A stretch of DNA of 64,000 nt from Yinghuangia soli (GTDB lineage Bacteria > Actinomycetota > Actinomycetes > Streptomycetales > Streptomycetaceae): assembly GCF_021502675.1 (NCBI RefSeq), contig NZ_JAKFHA010000011.1:62001-126000 (forward strand), written 5' to 3'. The notes under the pieces are model-generated. The model was not told where the DNA came from. It saw nothing but the letters and a program-made list of their open reading frames with translations, and searched no databases. Each line of letters starts with the position of its first letter. Positions within the stretch are counted from its first letter, which is position 1. The position numbers and the translations under genes were made by a program. Of the stretch, positions 7,697 through 17,284 are shown piece by piece.

Positions 7697-10600
7697 ATGG
7701 GCACCGAGGACACTTTTGCGACGGCCGGACTGCGCCGGGCCGTGCTGGACGCGTGGGCCGCACAGCCCGCCCGGTTCCGGGAGGACGCCAATGCCGAGGA
7801 GGAGCTCGCACTCGGCGGATACCGGGACCGGCTCGTGGTCGAGCTGGCGCAGAACGCCGCGGACGCGGCGGCGCGCACGGGCGTGCCGGGGCGGCTGCGG
7901 CTGACGCTGCGTGACGGCGTGCTCGCGGCGGCCAACACCGGTGACCCGCTGCACGCGGACGGCGTGCTCGCGCTGTCCACCCTGCGCGCGTCCGCGAAGC
8001 GCGACGAAGGGCCCGGCACGGTCGGCCGGTTCGGCGTCGGCTTCGCCGCCGTGCTGGCGGTGTCCGACGAGCCCGCGGTGCTCTCGCGTACCGGCGGCGT
8101 GCGCTGGTCGCTGCGCGAGGCGCAGGAACTTGCCGAGGCGGTCGTCGAGATCGCCGACGAGGTGGTCCGGCGCGACGGTGCCGTCCCGGTGCTGCGGCTG
8201 CCGCTGCCCGCCGAGGGCACGCCGCCCGAGGGCTACGACACGGTCGTGGTCCTGCCGCTCCGCGACGGCCCCGCGGCCGACCTGGCCGCCCGGCTGCTCG
8301 CCGAGATCGACGACGCGCTGCTGCTGACGCTGTCCGGGCTCGGCGAGATCGTGGTCGAGACGGACGACGAGATCCGCACGCTGACCCGCCGCGACGAGGA
8401 CGGCGTGGTCGTGGTGGCGGACCGCGGCCGCGAGACCCGCTGGCGGGTGGCCGCGGACGGCGGTCCGCTGGATGCCGCACTGCTGGCCGACCGGCCCACC
8501 GAGGAGCGCCTGCGCGGCACTTGGTCGGTGCTGTGGGCGGTCCCGGTGGACGCCGCGGGCGCGCCGCTGCCGTTGAACGGTTCGGGCACCGAATGGCGGG
8601 CCGGCGGCCCGCCGATGGACCTCGGCGGCGGGGACGAGGGCCGCAGACCGGTCTCGGTGCGCCCGGTCGTGCATGCGCCGACCGCTTCCGACGAGCCGCT
8701 CGGGCTGCCCGCGCTGCTCGTCGCGTCGTTCCCGCTGGACAGCACGCGGCGGCACGTCGCGCCCGGCCGGCTGCGGGACTTCGTCGTGGCGCGCGCCGCC
8801 GAGGGGTACGCCGCGCTGCTGCGCGACTGGCCGACGCCGTTCACGCGCGCCCTCCTCGGCCTGGTGCCGGGCACCGCGCCGGAAGGCGAACTGGACGCGC
8901 TGCTGCGCCGCGCGGTCCTGTCCCGGCTCGCCGAGACGCCGTTCCTGCCCCTGGTGCACGGCGCTGCCGAGGCCTTGCCCGAGCCCGACGCCGACCCGGT
9001 GACGGCCGCGGACCCGCTCGCCGACGGCGCGCTCACGCACCTGCGCCCGCGCGACGCCGTGGTCGTGGACGGTGCCTCGCCGGGCCTGGTGGCCGCGCTC
9101 GCGCCCGTCCTGCCCGGCCTGCTGCCCGCCGGCCTGGACAAGTCCCCGGCGCTGCGTGCGCTCGGTGTGCGCCGCCTGCCGCTCGCCGAGGTGGTCGACC
9201 AGCTCGCCGCGCTGGAACGCGAACCGCAGTGGTGGCACGGCCTGTACGGGGCGCTCGACCCCGCGGACCGCGATGCGCTCGGCGCACTGCCCGTGCCGCT
9301 GGCGGACGGCCGCCTGGTGCGCGGCCCGCGGCACCTGCTGCTGCCCGGCGCCGAGACCCCCAAGCCCGCCGTGCTGGCCCCGCTGGACCTGCGCATCGTG
9401 CACCCGGACGCCGTGCACCCGCTGCTGGAGCGGCTCGGTGCGCTGCCGGCCGCGCCGCGCACGGTGCTGGCCGATCCGGCGGTCCGCGCCGGGGTCGCGG
9501 CCGCCGACGAGCACGACGACCCGGACGCCTTCACCGACGCGGTGCTCGAACTGGTCCGGGCCGCGCACCTGGCGCCCGGCGACGAGCCGTGGCTGGCCGA
9601 GCTGCCGCTCCCGGACGACCAGGGCGACCTGCTGCCCGCGGGCGAACTCATGCTGCCGGGCGGCCCGTTGCGCAATCTCGTGGAGCCCGGCACGCTCGGC
9701 GTCGCGGACGCCGAGCTGGTGGAGCGCTGGGGCGAGGACGTGCTGCGCGCGGTCGGCGTGCTGGACACCTTTGGCCTGATCACCGAGGAGGACGTGGTCC
9801 TCGACCACGACGCCTGCGACCACGACCTGGACCTCGAAGAGGACTGGCTCGACGATGTCCTCGACCACCTGCCGGATCCCGAAGTCCCGCCGGTGCTGGC
9901 CTCGTTCACCGCGGTGCGCGACCTGGACCTGGTGGCCGACGACGCCTGGGAGGACGCCCTCGACCTGCTGGCCGCACCGCCGCTGCGCGCCGCGGTGGTC
10001 GAGGCGGCCCGGGTGCTGCTGCCGGACGGCGGCCGCACCGAGATCCCGTCGTACACCGCATGGTGGCTGCGCGGCCACCCGGTCCTCGACGGCCGCCCGC
10101 CTGCCGGGCTGCTGGCCGCGGGCGCCGATCCGGCGCTGCACGGCCTGTACGACGAGGTCGACTCGCACCTGGACGACGTCTTCCTGCGCGCGCTCGGCGT
10201 CCGCACCACGTTGGCCGCGCTGCTCGCCGAACCGGGCGGCCCGGACGAGCTGCTGGACCGCCTCGCGAAGCGCTCCAACGAGGTGGACCGCGACCAACTC
10301 CGGGTGCTGTACAGCGCCTTGGCCGAGGTCGACATGGACCGGGTGGACGCCCCGCACGAGGTGCGCGCGGTCGTCGCGGGCCGCCTCACGGTCGCCGACG
10401 CCAGCTCGGCGGCCGTCGCGGACGCCCCCGACCTGGCCGCGCTGCTCGCCGAGTCGCCGGTGTGGGCGCTGCTGCCGGTCCGCCCGGACCGCGCCACCGC
10501 GCTTGCCGAGCTGCTGCAACTCCCGCTGGTCTCCGAGATCGTGCCGGGCACCGTGCAGTCCGAGGGCGTGCGGCACCCCGTCCCGGACGCGGTCCTCGCC

Positions 10601-10855
10601 GCGCTCGCCGGGGCGCCCGCGGAGTACATCGAGCACAGCGAGCTGCTGGTCGCCGGCCCGGACGGCAGCGAGCTGGAGGCGGACTGGCGCTACGTCGACG
10701 GCGAGGTGCACGCCACCACGTTCGAAGGCCTGGCGCGCGGCCTGGCCTGGGCAGCGGGGGAGTGGCACCGGCGCTTCGAGGTTGCGCAGTTGCTCGCCGA
10801 CCCGTCGCTCGCGCCGCTGCTGGACGCCGAGCGGGACTTCGACAACCCGGCCTGA
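7697..10855 (+). CDS. Sacsin/Hsp90-like GHKL ATPase-domain protein
   Basis: A protein of about 1052 residues. The N-terminal 200 residues form a Bergerat (GHKL) ATP-binding fold: an N-box VVELAQNAADAA, a degenerate metal/nucleotide loop AAANTGDPL in place of DxGxG, and a glycine motif FGVGFAAV. This is the sacsin/HSP90-like arrangement. The remaining 800 residues are Leu/Asp-rich without recognised domains and carry an acidic patch near residues 700-730. A chaperone-like cytoplasmic role is inferred. ATG at 7697 was chosen; an in-frame GTG at 7682 would add five residues. It meets the P-type ATPase gene tail to tail with only 7 bp between stops. Confidence 0.83.
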   Translation: MGTEDTFATAGLRRAVLDAWAAQPARFREDANAEEELALGGYRDRLVVELAQNAADAAARTGVPGRLRLTLRDGVLAAANTGDPLHADGVLALSTLRASAKRDEGPGTVGRFGVGFAAVLAVSDEPAVLSRTGGVRWSLREAQELAEAVVEIADEVVRRDGAVPVLRLPLPAEGTPPEGYDTVVVLPLRDGPAADLAARLLAEIDDALLLTLSGLGEIVVETDDEIRTLTRRDEDGVVVVADRGRETRWRVAADGGPLDAALLADRPTEERLRGTWSVLWAVPVDAAGAPLPLNGSGTEWRAGGPPMDLGGGDEGRRPVSVRPVVHAPTASDEPLGLPALLVASFPLDSTRRHVAPGRLRDFVVARAAEGYAALLRDWPTPFTRALLGLVPGTAPEGELDALLRRAVLSRLAETPFLPLVHGAAEALPEPDADPVTAADPLADGALTHLRPRDAVVVDGASPGLVAALAPVLPGLLPAGLDKSPALRALGVRRLPLAEVVDQLAALEREPQWWHGLYGALDPADRDALGALPVPLADGRLVRGPRHLLLPGAETPKPAVLAPLDLRIVHPDAVHPLLERLGALPAAPRTVLADPAVRAGVAAADEHDDPDAFTDAVLELVRAAHLAPGDEPWLAELPLPDDQGDLLPAGELMLPGGPLRNLVEPGTLGVADAELVERWGEDVLRAVGVLDTFGLITEEDVVLDHDACDHDLDLEEDWLDDVLDHLPDPEVPPVLASFTAVRDLDLVADDAWEDALDLLAAPPLRAAVVEAARVLLPDGGRTEIPSYTAWWLRGHPVLDGRPPAGLLAAGADPALHGLYDEVDSHLDDVFLRALGVRTTLAALLAEPGGPDELLDRLAKRSNEVDRDQLRVLYSALAEVDMDRVDAPHEVRAVVAGRLTVADASSAAVADAPDLAALLAESPVWALLPVRPDRATALAELLQLPLVSEIVPGTVQSEGVRHPVPDAVLAALAGAPAEYIEHSELLVAGPDGSELEADWRYVDGEVHATTFEGLARGLAWAAGEWHRRFEVAQLLADPSLAPLLDAERDFDNPA

Positions 10856-10862
10856 CGCGGAC

Positions 10863-13250
10863 TCAGGCGCCCGCGGCGGCTCCGGCCGCCGCGGGCTGCC
10901 GGCGCTGCAGCCAGCCCGAGACGTGCCAGCCCAGTTCGAGGATGAACATGCCGGCCACCCCGGTGCCCACCGCGATGCCCCAGTTGGGCAGGTTGTCCGG
11001 GTAGAGCGCGAAGAAGTCGGAGAGGAACGGCACCCACAGCGCCAGCAGGTAGCCGCAGCCCATCGCGGCGATCAGCGCGATCTTCCACCACGTGTACGGC
11101 CGCGCCACGATTGCCAGGATCCACATCGCCACCATGAACAGCGTGATGGTCGCCGCGGTGCGGTCCTGGTCCAGGTTCGAGCTGTGGTTGAGCCGGGCCA
11201 GCCAGTAGGTGAGGAAGGTGCACCCGGCCGCGATGATCCCGGCCGGGATGGCGAAGCGCAGCACGCGCGGCACGAATCCGGGCCGGGCGCGCTCGGTGTT
11301 CGGGCCGAGCGCGAGGAAGAACGCCGGGGTGCCGATGGTGAGCGTGCCGATCAGCGTCAGGTGCCGGGGCAGGAACGGGAACGGCAGGCTGGCCACCCCG
11401 ATGAGGAGCGAGAGCAGCAGCGAGTAGACGGTCTTCGACAGGAACAGGTTGGCGACCCGCTCGATGTTGCCGATGACCCGGCGGCCTTCCCCGACCACCG
11501 AGGGCAGCGTGGCGAACTTGTTGTCCAGCAGCACGATTTGCGCGACCGCGCGGCTGGCCGCACTGCCCGAACCCATCGCGACGCCGATGTCGGAGTCCTT
11601 GAGCGCGAGGACGTCGTTGACGCCGTCGCCGGTCATCGCCACGGTGTGGCCCTTGGACTGCAGCGCGGCGACCATGGCCCGCTTCTGCTGCGGGGTGACC
11701 CGGCCGAAGACCGTGTTGTCCTCCAGGACCCGGGCGAGTTCGCCGCGGTCCTCGGGGAGCGTGCGGGCGTCCACCGGGTGGTCGGCGCCGGCCAGGCCGA
11801 GCTTGCCGGCCACCGCGCCGACGGACAGCGCGTTGTCGCCGGAGATGACCTTGGTGGCGACCTGCTGCCCGGCGAAGTACTTCAGGGTGTTGCCCGCGTC
11901 GGGGCGCAGCCGCTGTTCGAGGACGACCAGCGCGGCCGGGGCGGCGCCTTCCCCGGCCTGGTCGGTGAGCGGCCCGGAGGCCTTGGCGAGGAGGAGGACG
12001 CGCAGGCCCTGGGCGCCGAGTTCGTCCACTTCGGCGAGCACCGGGTCGCCCTGCGGCAGCAGGACGTCGGGGGCGCCGAGCAGCCAGGAGCCCTCGTCCG
12101 CGAAGGTCGCGCCGCTCCACTTGCGGGCCGAGGAGAACGGCTCGACGCCGGTCACCCGCCAGCCGCTGCCGTCGGGGGCCGGGCAGGCGTCGATGATGGC
12201 CTGCAGGCTGGCGTTCGGCCGCGGGTCGGAGGTGCCGAGCGCGCCGAGGGCCTCCTTGACCGGGAGGTCCGGGGCGAGCGTGCGGATCTCGCCGACGTCC
12301 ATGCCGCCCTCGGTGAGGGTGCCGGTCTTGTCCAGGCAGACGACGTCGACGCGGGCCAGGCCCTCGATGGCCGGGAGTTCCTGGACCAGGCACTGCTTGC
12401 GGCCGAGCCGCACCACGCCGACCGCGAAGGCCACCGAGGTGAGCAGCATGAGGCCTTCGGGGACCATCGTGACGACGCCCGCGACCATGCCGGTGACCGC
12501 GCCGGGGAAGCCGTCGTCGCTGGTGCGCAGCTGGCTGATCAGCAGCAGGATGCCGACCGGGACCATCAGCCAGGTGACGTACTTGAGGATCACGTCCAGG
12601 CCGGTCTTCAGTTCGGAGCGGGTGAGGGTGAAGCGGCTGGCCTCTTCGGCGAGCTTGGCGGCGTAGGCGTCGGCGCCGACTTTGGTGGCCCGGAAGGCGC
12701 CGTTGCCGGCCGCCACGAAGCTGCCGGACATCACGGGGTCGCCGGGGTGCTTGTGGACCGGGTCGGACTCGCCGGTGAGCAGCGACTCGTCCAGTTCCAG
12801 GCCGTCCGCCTCGACCACCACGCCGTCGACGACGACCTGCTCGCCGGAGCCGATGTCGCACACGTCGTCCAGTACGAGGTCGCGCGGCGAGACCTCGGCG
12901 ATCCGCCCGTCGCGGCGCACCCGGGGCTTGGCCTCGCCGACCACGGCCAGGGCGTCCAGGGTCTTCTTGGCGCGCAGCTCCTGGATGATGCCGATCGCCG
13001 TGTTGGCGACGATGACCAGGCCGAACAGGCCGTCCTGCGGGGCGCCGAAGACCATGATGAGCACGAAGAGCGTGCCGATGATCGCGTTGAAGCGGGTGAA
13101 GACGTTGCCCCGGATGATGTCCCGGGTGCTGCGGCTGGACCGCGCCGGGACGTCGTTGACGTCGCCGCGGGCGACGCGTTCGGCGACCTGGGCCGCGGTG
13201 AGGCCCGAAGCGGACGTCTCGGCGGGGGGCGGGACCGCGGCGTCGATCAT
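10863..13250 (-). CDS. Cation-translocating P-type ATPase, CtpE-like
   Basis: A 795-residue membrane pump. In order it has N-terminal helices, an actuator domain with TGES near residue 160, the phosphorylation motif DKTGTLT near 306, an N-domain, the hinge TGDGVND near 540, and four C-terminal membrane helices. No N-terminal heavy-metal CxxC domain is present. Length and the short N-terminus resemble mycobacterial CtpE, a calcium importer, so Ca2+ is the best guess. The P-loop aspartate and hinge motifs are intact. It converges on the sacsin-like gene with 7 bp between stops and no terminator, so antisense read-through is likely. Confidence 0.88.
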   Translation of the reverse strand: MIDAAVPPPAETSASGLTAAQVAERVARGDVNDVPARSSRSTRDIIRGNVFTRFNAIIGTLFVLIMVFGAPQDGLFGLVIVANTAIGIIQELRAKKTLDALAVVGEAKPRVRRDGRIAEVSPRDLVLDDVCDIGSGEQVVVDGVVVEADGLELDESLLTGESDPVHKHPGDPVMSGSFVAAGNGAFRATKVGADAYAAKLAEEASRFTLTRSELKTGLDVILKYVTWLMVPVGILLLISQLRTSDDGFPGAVTGMVAGVVTMVPEGLMLLTSVAFAVGVVRLGRKQCLVQELPAIEGLARVDVVCLDKTGTLTEGGMDVGEIRTLAPDLPVKEALGALGTSDPRPNASLQAIIDACPAPDGSGWRVTGVEPFSSARKWSGATFADEGSWLLGAPDVLLPQGDPVLAEVDELGAQGLRVLLLAKASGPLTDQAGEGAAPAALVVLEQRLRPDAGNTLKYFAGQQVATKVISGDNALSVGAVAGKLGLAGADHPVDARTLPEDRGELARVLEDNTVFGRVTPQQKRAMVAALQSKGHTVAMTGDGVNDVLALKDSDIGVAMGSGSAASRAVAQIVLLDNKFATLPSVVGEGRRVIGNIERVANLFLSKTVYSLLLSLLIGVASLPFPFLPRHLTLIGTLTIGTPAFFLALGPNTERARPGFVPRVLRFAIPAGIIAAGCTFLTYWLARLNHSSNLDQDRTAATITLFMVAMWILAIVARPYTWWKIALIAAMGCGYLLALWVPFLSDFFALYPDNLPNWGIAVGTGVAGMFILELGWHVSGWLQRRQPAAAGAAAGA

Positions 13251-13311
13251 GAATTGACGTTACGTCACGGTATGTCGGATTTCGCGGCTATTCGGCCGTC
13301 CGGGCGGGCGG

Positions 13312-14310
13312 TCAGTCTTCGTCGCGGCGGCGCAGCGCGTCCCGGCGGCGGCGCACGTACCAGAGGCCGAGCAGGCCGAGGCCGGCGCCGGCCAGCGCGC
13401 ACCACGGCCACCACTCGCGGCCGTCGCGCTCCAGGCTGTCCCGGAACGGCAGCATGGCCAGGAACAGCACGAACCAGACGACCGTGCCGGTCGCCACGAT
13501 CTTGACGTCGTCGGCTTCCAGCGGCTCGGGGTCCGGGCGGCGGACCCGGCCGCCGGCGGGCGCGGCCGCTTCGGCGTCGTCGTGGGACTCGTCCGGGGAC
13601 TCGTGCGCGGACTCGCCGTCCGACTCGGCTGCGGGCCGGTCGGCGTACGCGCCGCGGTCCGCGGCGGCCGCGGGGCGGTAGAGCGAGTCGGGGTCGTGGC
13701 CGGGATCATGCGCGGCGGGGTAGCCGCCGGAGGAGTCGGACGTGCCGGACCCGTCGGACTCGTGGGACCCGTCGGACGTGTTCGCGTCCGGGTAGGCCTG
13801 GGCCTGCGCGGCGTAGCCGTCCTGGGGTCCGCCGTGCGCTGCGTAGTCCTGCGCCGGGTAGTCCTGTGACGGGTAATCCTGCGCCGGGTAATCCTGCGGG
13901 CTGTACGCCTGGTCGCCGTAGGACTGCTGCCCCGAGTAGTCCTGGCCGGCGAAGGTCTGCTCCGCGTAGTCCGGGGCCGCGTACCCCTGGTCTGCGTAGC
14001 CCGGGTCCCCGTAGGTGTGGTCGCCGTAGGCCGAGCCGCCGTAGGCCGGGTCCGAGGTGCTCGCGTACGAGGTCTCCGCGTACGAGGTGTCCGGGTAGGA
14101 CTGGTCCGCGTATCCCTGGTCGCCGTAGCCCTGCCCGGGGTAGCCCTGCGCCGCGTACTCCTGCGCCTGCGCCTGCGGGTCGTAGGGCGCGGCGTCGTAC
14201 GCGCCGGACTCGTACGACCCGTCGCCGTAGGAGTCGTCGGGCGACGCCTGCTGCCCATTCCCGTGCCTGCTCACAAGGGGCAAGGCTACTTCCCCGCGGA
14301 GTCCGGCCAT
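13312..14310 (-). CDS. DUF2530-type membrane protein with long Tyr/Gly/Asp-rich N-terminus
   Basis: The last 100 residues fit the small DUF2530 family: a polar stretch (PLEADDVKIVATGT), a first helix WFVLFLAMLPF, a second helix near the C-terminus, and a basic tail. In Streptomyces this family is usually under 120 residues. Here about 220 residues precede it, built of imperfect YGDQGYAD, YPAQD and DYAxQ repeats followed by a Ser/Asp/His-rich acidic stretch, so it should be disordered and cytoplasmic. ATG at 14310 has GGGGG at -12. GTG at 14274 (SRHGNGQQ) is the alternative. It is divergent from the NCS2 permease. Confidence 0.72.
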   Translation of the reverse strand: MAGLRGEVALPLVSRHGNGQQASPDDSYGDGSYESGAYDAAPYDPQAQAQEYAAQGYPGQGYGDQGYADQSYPDTSYAETSYASTSDPAYGGSAYGDHTYGDPGYADQGYAAPDYAEQTFAGQDYSGQQSYGDQAYSPQDYPAQDYPSQDYPAQDYAAHGGPQDGYAAQAQAYPDANTSDGSHESDGSGTSDSSGGYPAAHDPGHDPDSLYRPAAAADRGAYADRPAAESDGESAHESPDESHDDAEAAAPAGGRVRRPDPEPLEADDVKIVATGTVVWFVLFLAMLPFRDSLERDGREWWPWCALAGAGLGLLGLWYVRRRRDALRRRDED

Positions 14311-14512
14311 GGCAGCCCCCGTTTCGTTTGTGCCGGGAGTGCGTGGCACCCTGTGTGCTCTCGACCGGTTTTGGGAGTATTCGCCAAAAGAAGACCGGGG
14401 CGGCACGCCCGGGTCTTGGGTGATCGTCCAAAGCCCTCGATGCCCCGCGGTGTCGCTCCCCGACCCGCGGACTCTGCCCCGCGCACCCCGCACGATCGCC
14501 CCGAGGACCACC

Positions 14513-15991
14513 ATGACCGCCGATGCCCGCGCATCCGCCGGCCGTAACGCCACGCCCCCGCCCCCGCCGCGCAAGGCCGGTGCGGGCGGCGCCCTGGACC
14601 GCTTCTTCAAGATGTCCGAGCGGGGGTCCTCGCCGCTCCAGGAGGTGCGCGGCGGCGTCGCGACCTTCTTCACGATGGCCTACATCGTGGTCCTCAACCC
14701 GATCATCCTGAGCGGCGCGACGGACAAGTTCGGCAACCACCTCTCGCAGGGCCAGCTGGTCACCGCGACCTGCCTGGTCGCCGGAGTCATGACGATCATC
14801 ATGGGCGTGGTCGGCAACATCCCGCTGGCCATCGCGGCCGGCCTCGGCCTCAACGGCGTGGTGGCGTTCCAGATCGCCCCGCAGATGTCCTGGCCGGACG
14901 CGATGGGCCTGGTGGTGCTGTCCGGCATCGCGATCGTGGTGCTGGTGGTCACCGGCCTGCGCGAGCTGATCATGGACGCCATCCCGCTCGCCCTGAAGCA
15001 GGCGATCGGCGTCGGCATCGGCCTGTTCATCGCGTTCCTCGGCCTGGTCGACGCGGGCTTCATCACCCGCACCCCGGACGCGTCCGGCTCCGCGGTGCCG
15101 GTCACGCTCGGCCCGGACGGGCAGCTGCAGGGCTGGCCCACGCTGGTCTTCTGCCTCGGCGTGCTGCTGACCTTCATCCTGCTGATCCGCAAGGTCAAGG
15201 GCGCGATCCTGATCGGCATCGCGGGCATGACGGTGCTGTCCATGGTGCTGAACGCGGTGGCCGACGTCCCGGACGGCCAGTGGGGCCTGATCCAGCCGGA
15301 CATGCCGGACGCGGTCGTCGGCACCCCGGACTTCGGCCTGATCGGCGACGTGAGCCTGTTCGGCGCGTTCGCCGAGGTCGGCGTGCTCACCGCGGTGGTC
15401 TTCGTCTTCACCCTGATGCTGTCCGACTTCTTCGACGCGATGGGCACCATCATCGGCGTCAGCAACGAGGCGCAGCTGCTCGACGAGAACGGCAAGCTGC
15501 CCGGCATCGGCAGGGTGCTGCTGGTCGACGGCGTCGCGGCGGTGGCCGGCGGTGCGGCGTCCTGCTCGTCCAACACCTGCTTCGTGGAGTCGACCGCGGG
15601 CGTCGGCGAGGGCGCCCGCACCGGGTTCGCGAACGTGGTCACCGGCGGCATCTTCCTGGGCGCGCTGTTCCTGACCCCGCTGGCCACCGTGGTGCCCTAC
15701 CAGGCCGCCACCCCCGCCCTGGTCGTCGTCGGATTCCTGCTGATGACGCAGGTCAAGAGCATCGACTGGGACGACTGGGCGATCGCCGTGCCGGCCTTCC
15801 TCACCATCGTGCTGATGCCGTTCACGTACTCGATCACCAACGGTATCGGCGCCGGGTTCCTGGCGTACGTGGCCATCAAGGCGGCCACCGGCAAGGCCCG
15901 CGAGGTGCCGTGGCTGCTGTGGATCGTGGCCGCGTTCTTCCTCGTGTACTTCGGCATGGACCCGGTGGAGCAGATCCTCGGCATCAAGTAG
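14513..15991 (+). CDS. NCS2-family purine/xanthine-type permease
   Basis: A 492-residue membrane protein of the nucleobase:cation symporter-2 (AzgA/PbuG-like) group with about 12-14 hydrophobic segments. Family hallmarks include FFTMAYIVVLNPIIL at the first helix, the GLGLNGVVAFQ region, FDAMGTIIGV, and the SSNTCFVESTAGVGEGARTG substrate-site loop. Hypoxanthine, guanine or xanthine is the likely substrate, but sequence alone does not choose among them. ATG at 14513 follows GAGGA. The long upstream frame from 14309 overlaps the divergent gene and is rejected. A small gene of unknown function follows 75 bp later. Confidence 0.9.
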   Translation: MTADARASAGRNATPPPPPRKAGAGGALDRFFKMSERGSSPLQEVRGGVATFFTMAYIVVLNPIILSGATDKFGNHLSQGQLVTATCLVAGVMTIIMGVVGNIPLAIAAGLGLNGVVAFQIAPQMSWPDAMGLVVLSGIAIVVLVVTGLRELIMDAIPLALKQAIGVGIGLFIAFLGLVDAGFITRTPDASGSAVPVTLGPDGQLQGWPTLVFCLGVLLTFILLIRKVKGAILIGIAGMTVLSMVLNAVADVPDGQWGLIQPDMPDAVVGTPDFGLIGDVSLFGAFAEVGVLTAVVFVFTLMLSDFFDAMGTIIGVSNEAQLLDENGKLPGIGRVLLVDGVAAVAGGAASCSSNTCFVESTAGVGEGARTGFANVVTGGIFLGALFLTPLATVVPYQAATPALVVVGFLLMTQVKSIDWDDWAIAVPAFLTIVLMPFTYSITNGIGAGFLAYVAIKAATGKAREVPWLLWIVAAFFLVYFGMDPVEQILGIK

Positions 15992-16065
15992 GGCACCCGG
16001 TTCTCGACCGGTTCGGTACCGCGCGGGTCTTGTGTCCGTGCGGTGCCGTCGTCAGGATCGGCCGC

Positions 16066-16620
16066 ATGGGGGCTGAGTCGGGCATAGAGCGTGGGACGAT
16101 CGACGACGTCCCGCTGGCCATGCTGTTTCCGGGTGCCGCGGCGCACGAGCTGGAGCACGTCCGGCGCGTGGCCGCGGCGGTGGACGCCCTGCGGCCGGAC
16201 GCCGACCCGCCCGAATGGGAGTGGTTCCGCAAGCACGCGGTGTGCCCCGAGCCGATGCCGGACGGCATCACGCCGCTCATCCTGACCACCGTGGTCGCGG
16301 TGGTGCACGAGGAGACCGGCGTCGACTGGCTCGAACTGGAACTGGACGTGGCCTGGCTGCGACCCGGCGTGCCGGGTGCGCTCGCCGCGGTGAGCGTGGC
16401 GTGCTGGTGCGACATCGACCACAACACGCACTACCCGGCCGAGGCGGTCTGGGAGGTGGGCACCGGGCTGCGCCTGGGCGATGCGTTCGAGCGTGCGGCG
16501 AGCCGGCTGCCGGGGTGGCTGGCCTGCCCGGCCGACCCGGAGTACTGGCGGGCCCAGGCGGTGCTGCCGGCCCGGCCGAAGCCGCGGCGTCCGGCGGTGT
16601 CGGGCCCGGTTCCCGAGTAG
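16066..16620 (+). CDS. Hypothetical protein
   Basis: A 184-residue soluble protein that I do not recognise. It is acidic in its first half (ESGIERGTIDDVPLAM, DALRPDADPPEWEWF). A conserved-looking CWCDIDHNTHYPAEAVWEVG stretch lies in the second half, then a Pro/Arg-rich tail. ATG at 16066 gives a plausible compact protein. The ribosome-binding site is weak (AGGAT). It could be co-transcribed with the NCS2 permease. Twelve-base tandem repeats begin 30 bp after its stop. Confidence 0.6.
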   Translation: MGAESGIERGTIDDVPLAMLFPGAAAHELEHVRRVAAAVDALRPDADPPEWEWFRKHAVCPEPMPDGITPLILTTVVAVVHEETGVDWLELELDVAWLRPGVPGALAAVSVACWCDIDHNTHYPAEAVWEVGTGLRLGDAFERAASRLPGWLACPADPEYWRAQAVLPARPKPRRPAVSGPVPE

Positions 16621-16649
16621 CGCCGCGGTCCGGGGCCGCGGCGGGCGCG

Positions 16650-16697
16650 CCGGACCGAGCACCGGACCGAGAACCGGAACGAGTACCGGAATAAGAA
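16650..16697. repeat. 12-bp tandem repeat, four decaying copies
   Basis: Unit CCGGACCGAGCA at 16650 is followed in phase by CCGGACCGAGAA, CCGGAACGAGTA and CCGGAATAAGAA. It lies between the stop of the hypothetical gene (16620) and the marR promoter. Confidence 0.85.
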
Positions 16698-16717
16698 AGG
16701 GCCGTAAACCGGTTACC

Positions 16718-16747
16718 CGTTAGCGAAAGTAATGATCTAAGCTAACG
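16718..16747. promoter_or_regulatory. Inverted repeat overlapping the marR translation start
   Basis: CGTTAGC (16718-16724) and GCTAACG (16741-16747) are exact reverse complements with a 16-bp AT-rich spacer. The right arm ends three bases before the GTG of the MarR gene, so a bound dimer would block both promoter and ribosome access. It is a candidate auto-operator. Confidence 0.6.
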
Positions 16748-16750
16748 AAG

Positions 16751-17182
16751 GTGTCCTTGTCCGATGCCGACCGTGCCACGGTCGCCGTGCTCCGTGCGTC
16801 CGTGCTCAAGCTCGCCCGCCGCCTGCGCAATCAGCGTGCCGACGAGACCCTGAGCCCCACGCAGCTCTCGGTGCTGACCATCCTGGTCGTCCGAGGGGCC
16901 ATGACGCCGGGCGAACTCGCCCGGCACGAGAAGGTGCAGCCGCCGTCGATGACCCGCGTCATCGCCGGCCTCGAGGAACGCGGGCTGGTCCGCCGCGACC
17001 CGCACCCCGAGGACCGGCGGCAGATCACCGTGACCGCGACCGAGCCGGCCGCCCAGGTGGTCGCCGAAAGCCGGCGGCTCGGCAACGCGTGGCTGGCCGC
17101 GCACCTCGAGGCCCTGACCGACGAGGAGCTGGCCGCACTGCGCGCCGCGGTGCCGGTTCTCGAACGGCTCGCCCAGCTCTGA
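16751..17182 (+). CDS. MarR-family transcriptional regulator
   Basis: A 143-residue winged-helix repressor. The recognition region TPGELARHEKVQPPSMTRVIAGLEERGLVRR (residues 51-81) and the wing DPHPEDRRQITVTAT match the MarR family closely. Helices at both ends provide dimerisation. GTG at 16751 is preceded by GAAG. It is transcribed with the MFS gene that follows by 102 bp, the usual layout for a drug- or phenol-responsive repressor and its exporter. A 7-bp inverted repeat overlaps the start and may be its own operator. The ligand is unknown. Confidence 0.9.
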   Translation: MSLSDADRATVAVLRASVLKLARRLRNQRADETLSPTQLSVLTILVVRGAMTPGELARHEKVQPPSMTRVIAGLEERGLVRRDPHPEDRRQITVTATEPAAQVVAESRRLGNAWLAAHLEALTDEELAALRAAVPVLERLAQL

Positions 17183-17284
17183 CGCCGGGCGCCGCCCGGC
17201 AGCAGGCCCCTGCATCGGCAGGTCGGACAAGACGGACCGCCCGCGGTCCCGCACACCCGACCGACGCTCGATGGAAGGGGAGTC

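Noticed and set aside
7313-10768. Long open frame on the minus strand opposite the sacsin-like gene
   Set aside because: It is Arg/Gln/Gly-rich with no family character and mirrors the third-position GC bias of the real plus-strand gene. The same applies to other long antisense frames in the window.
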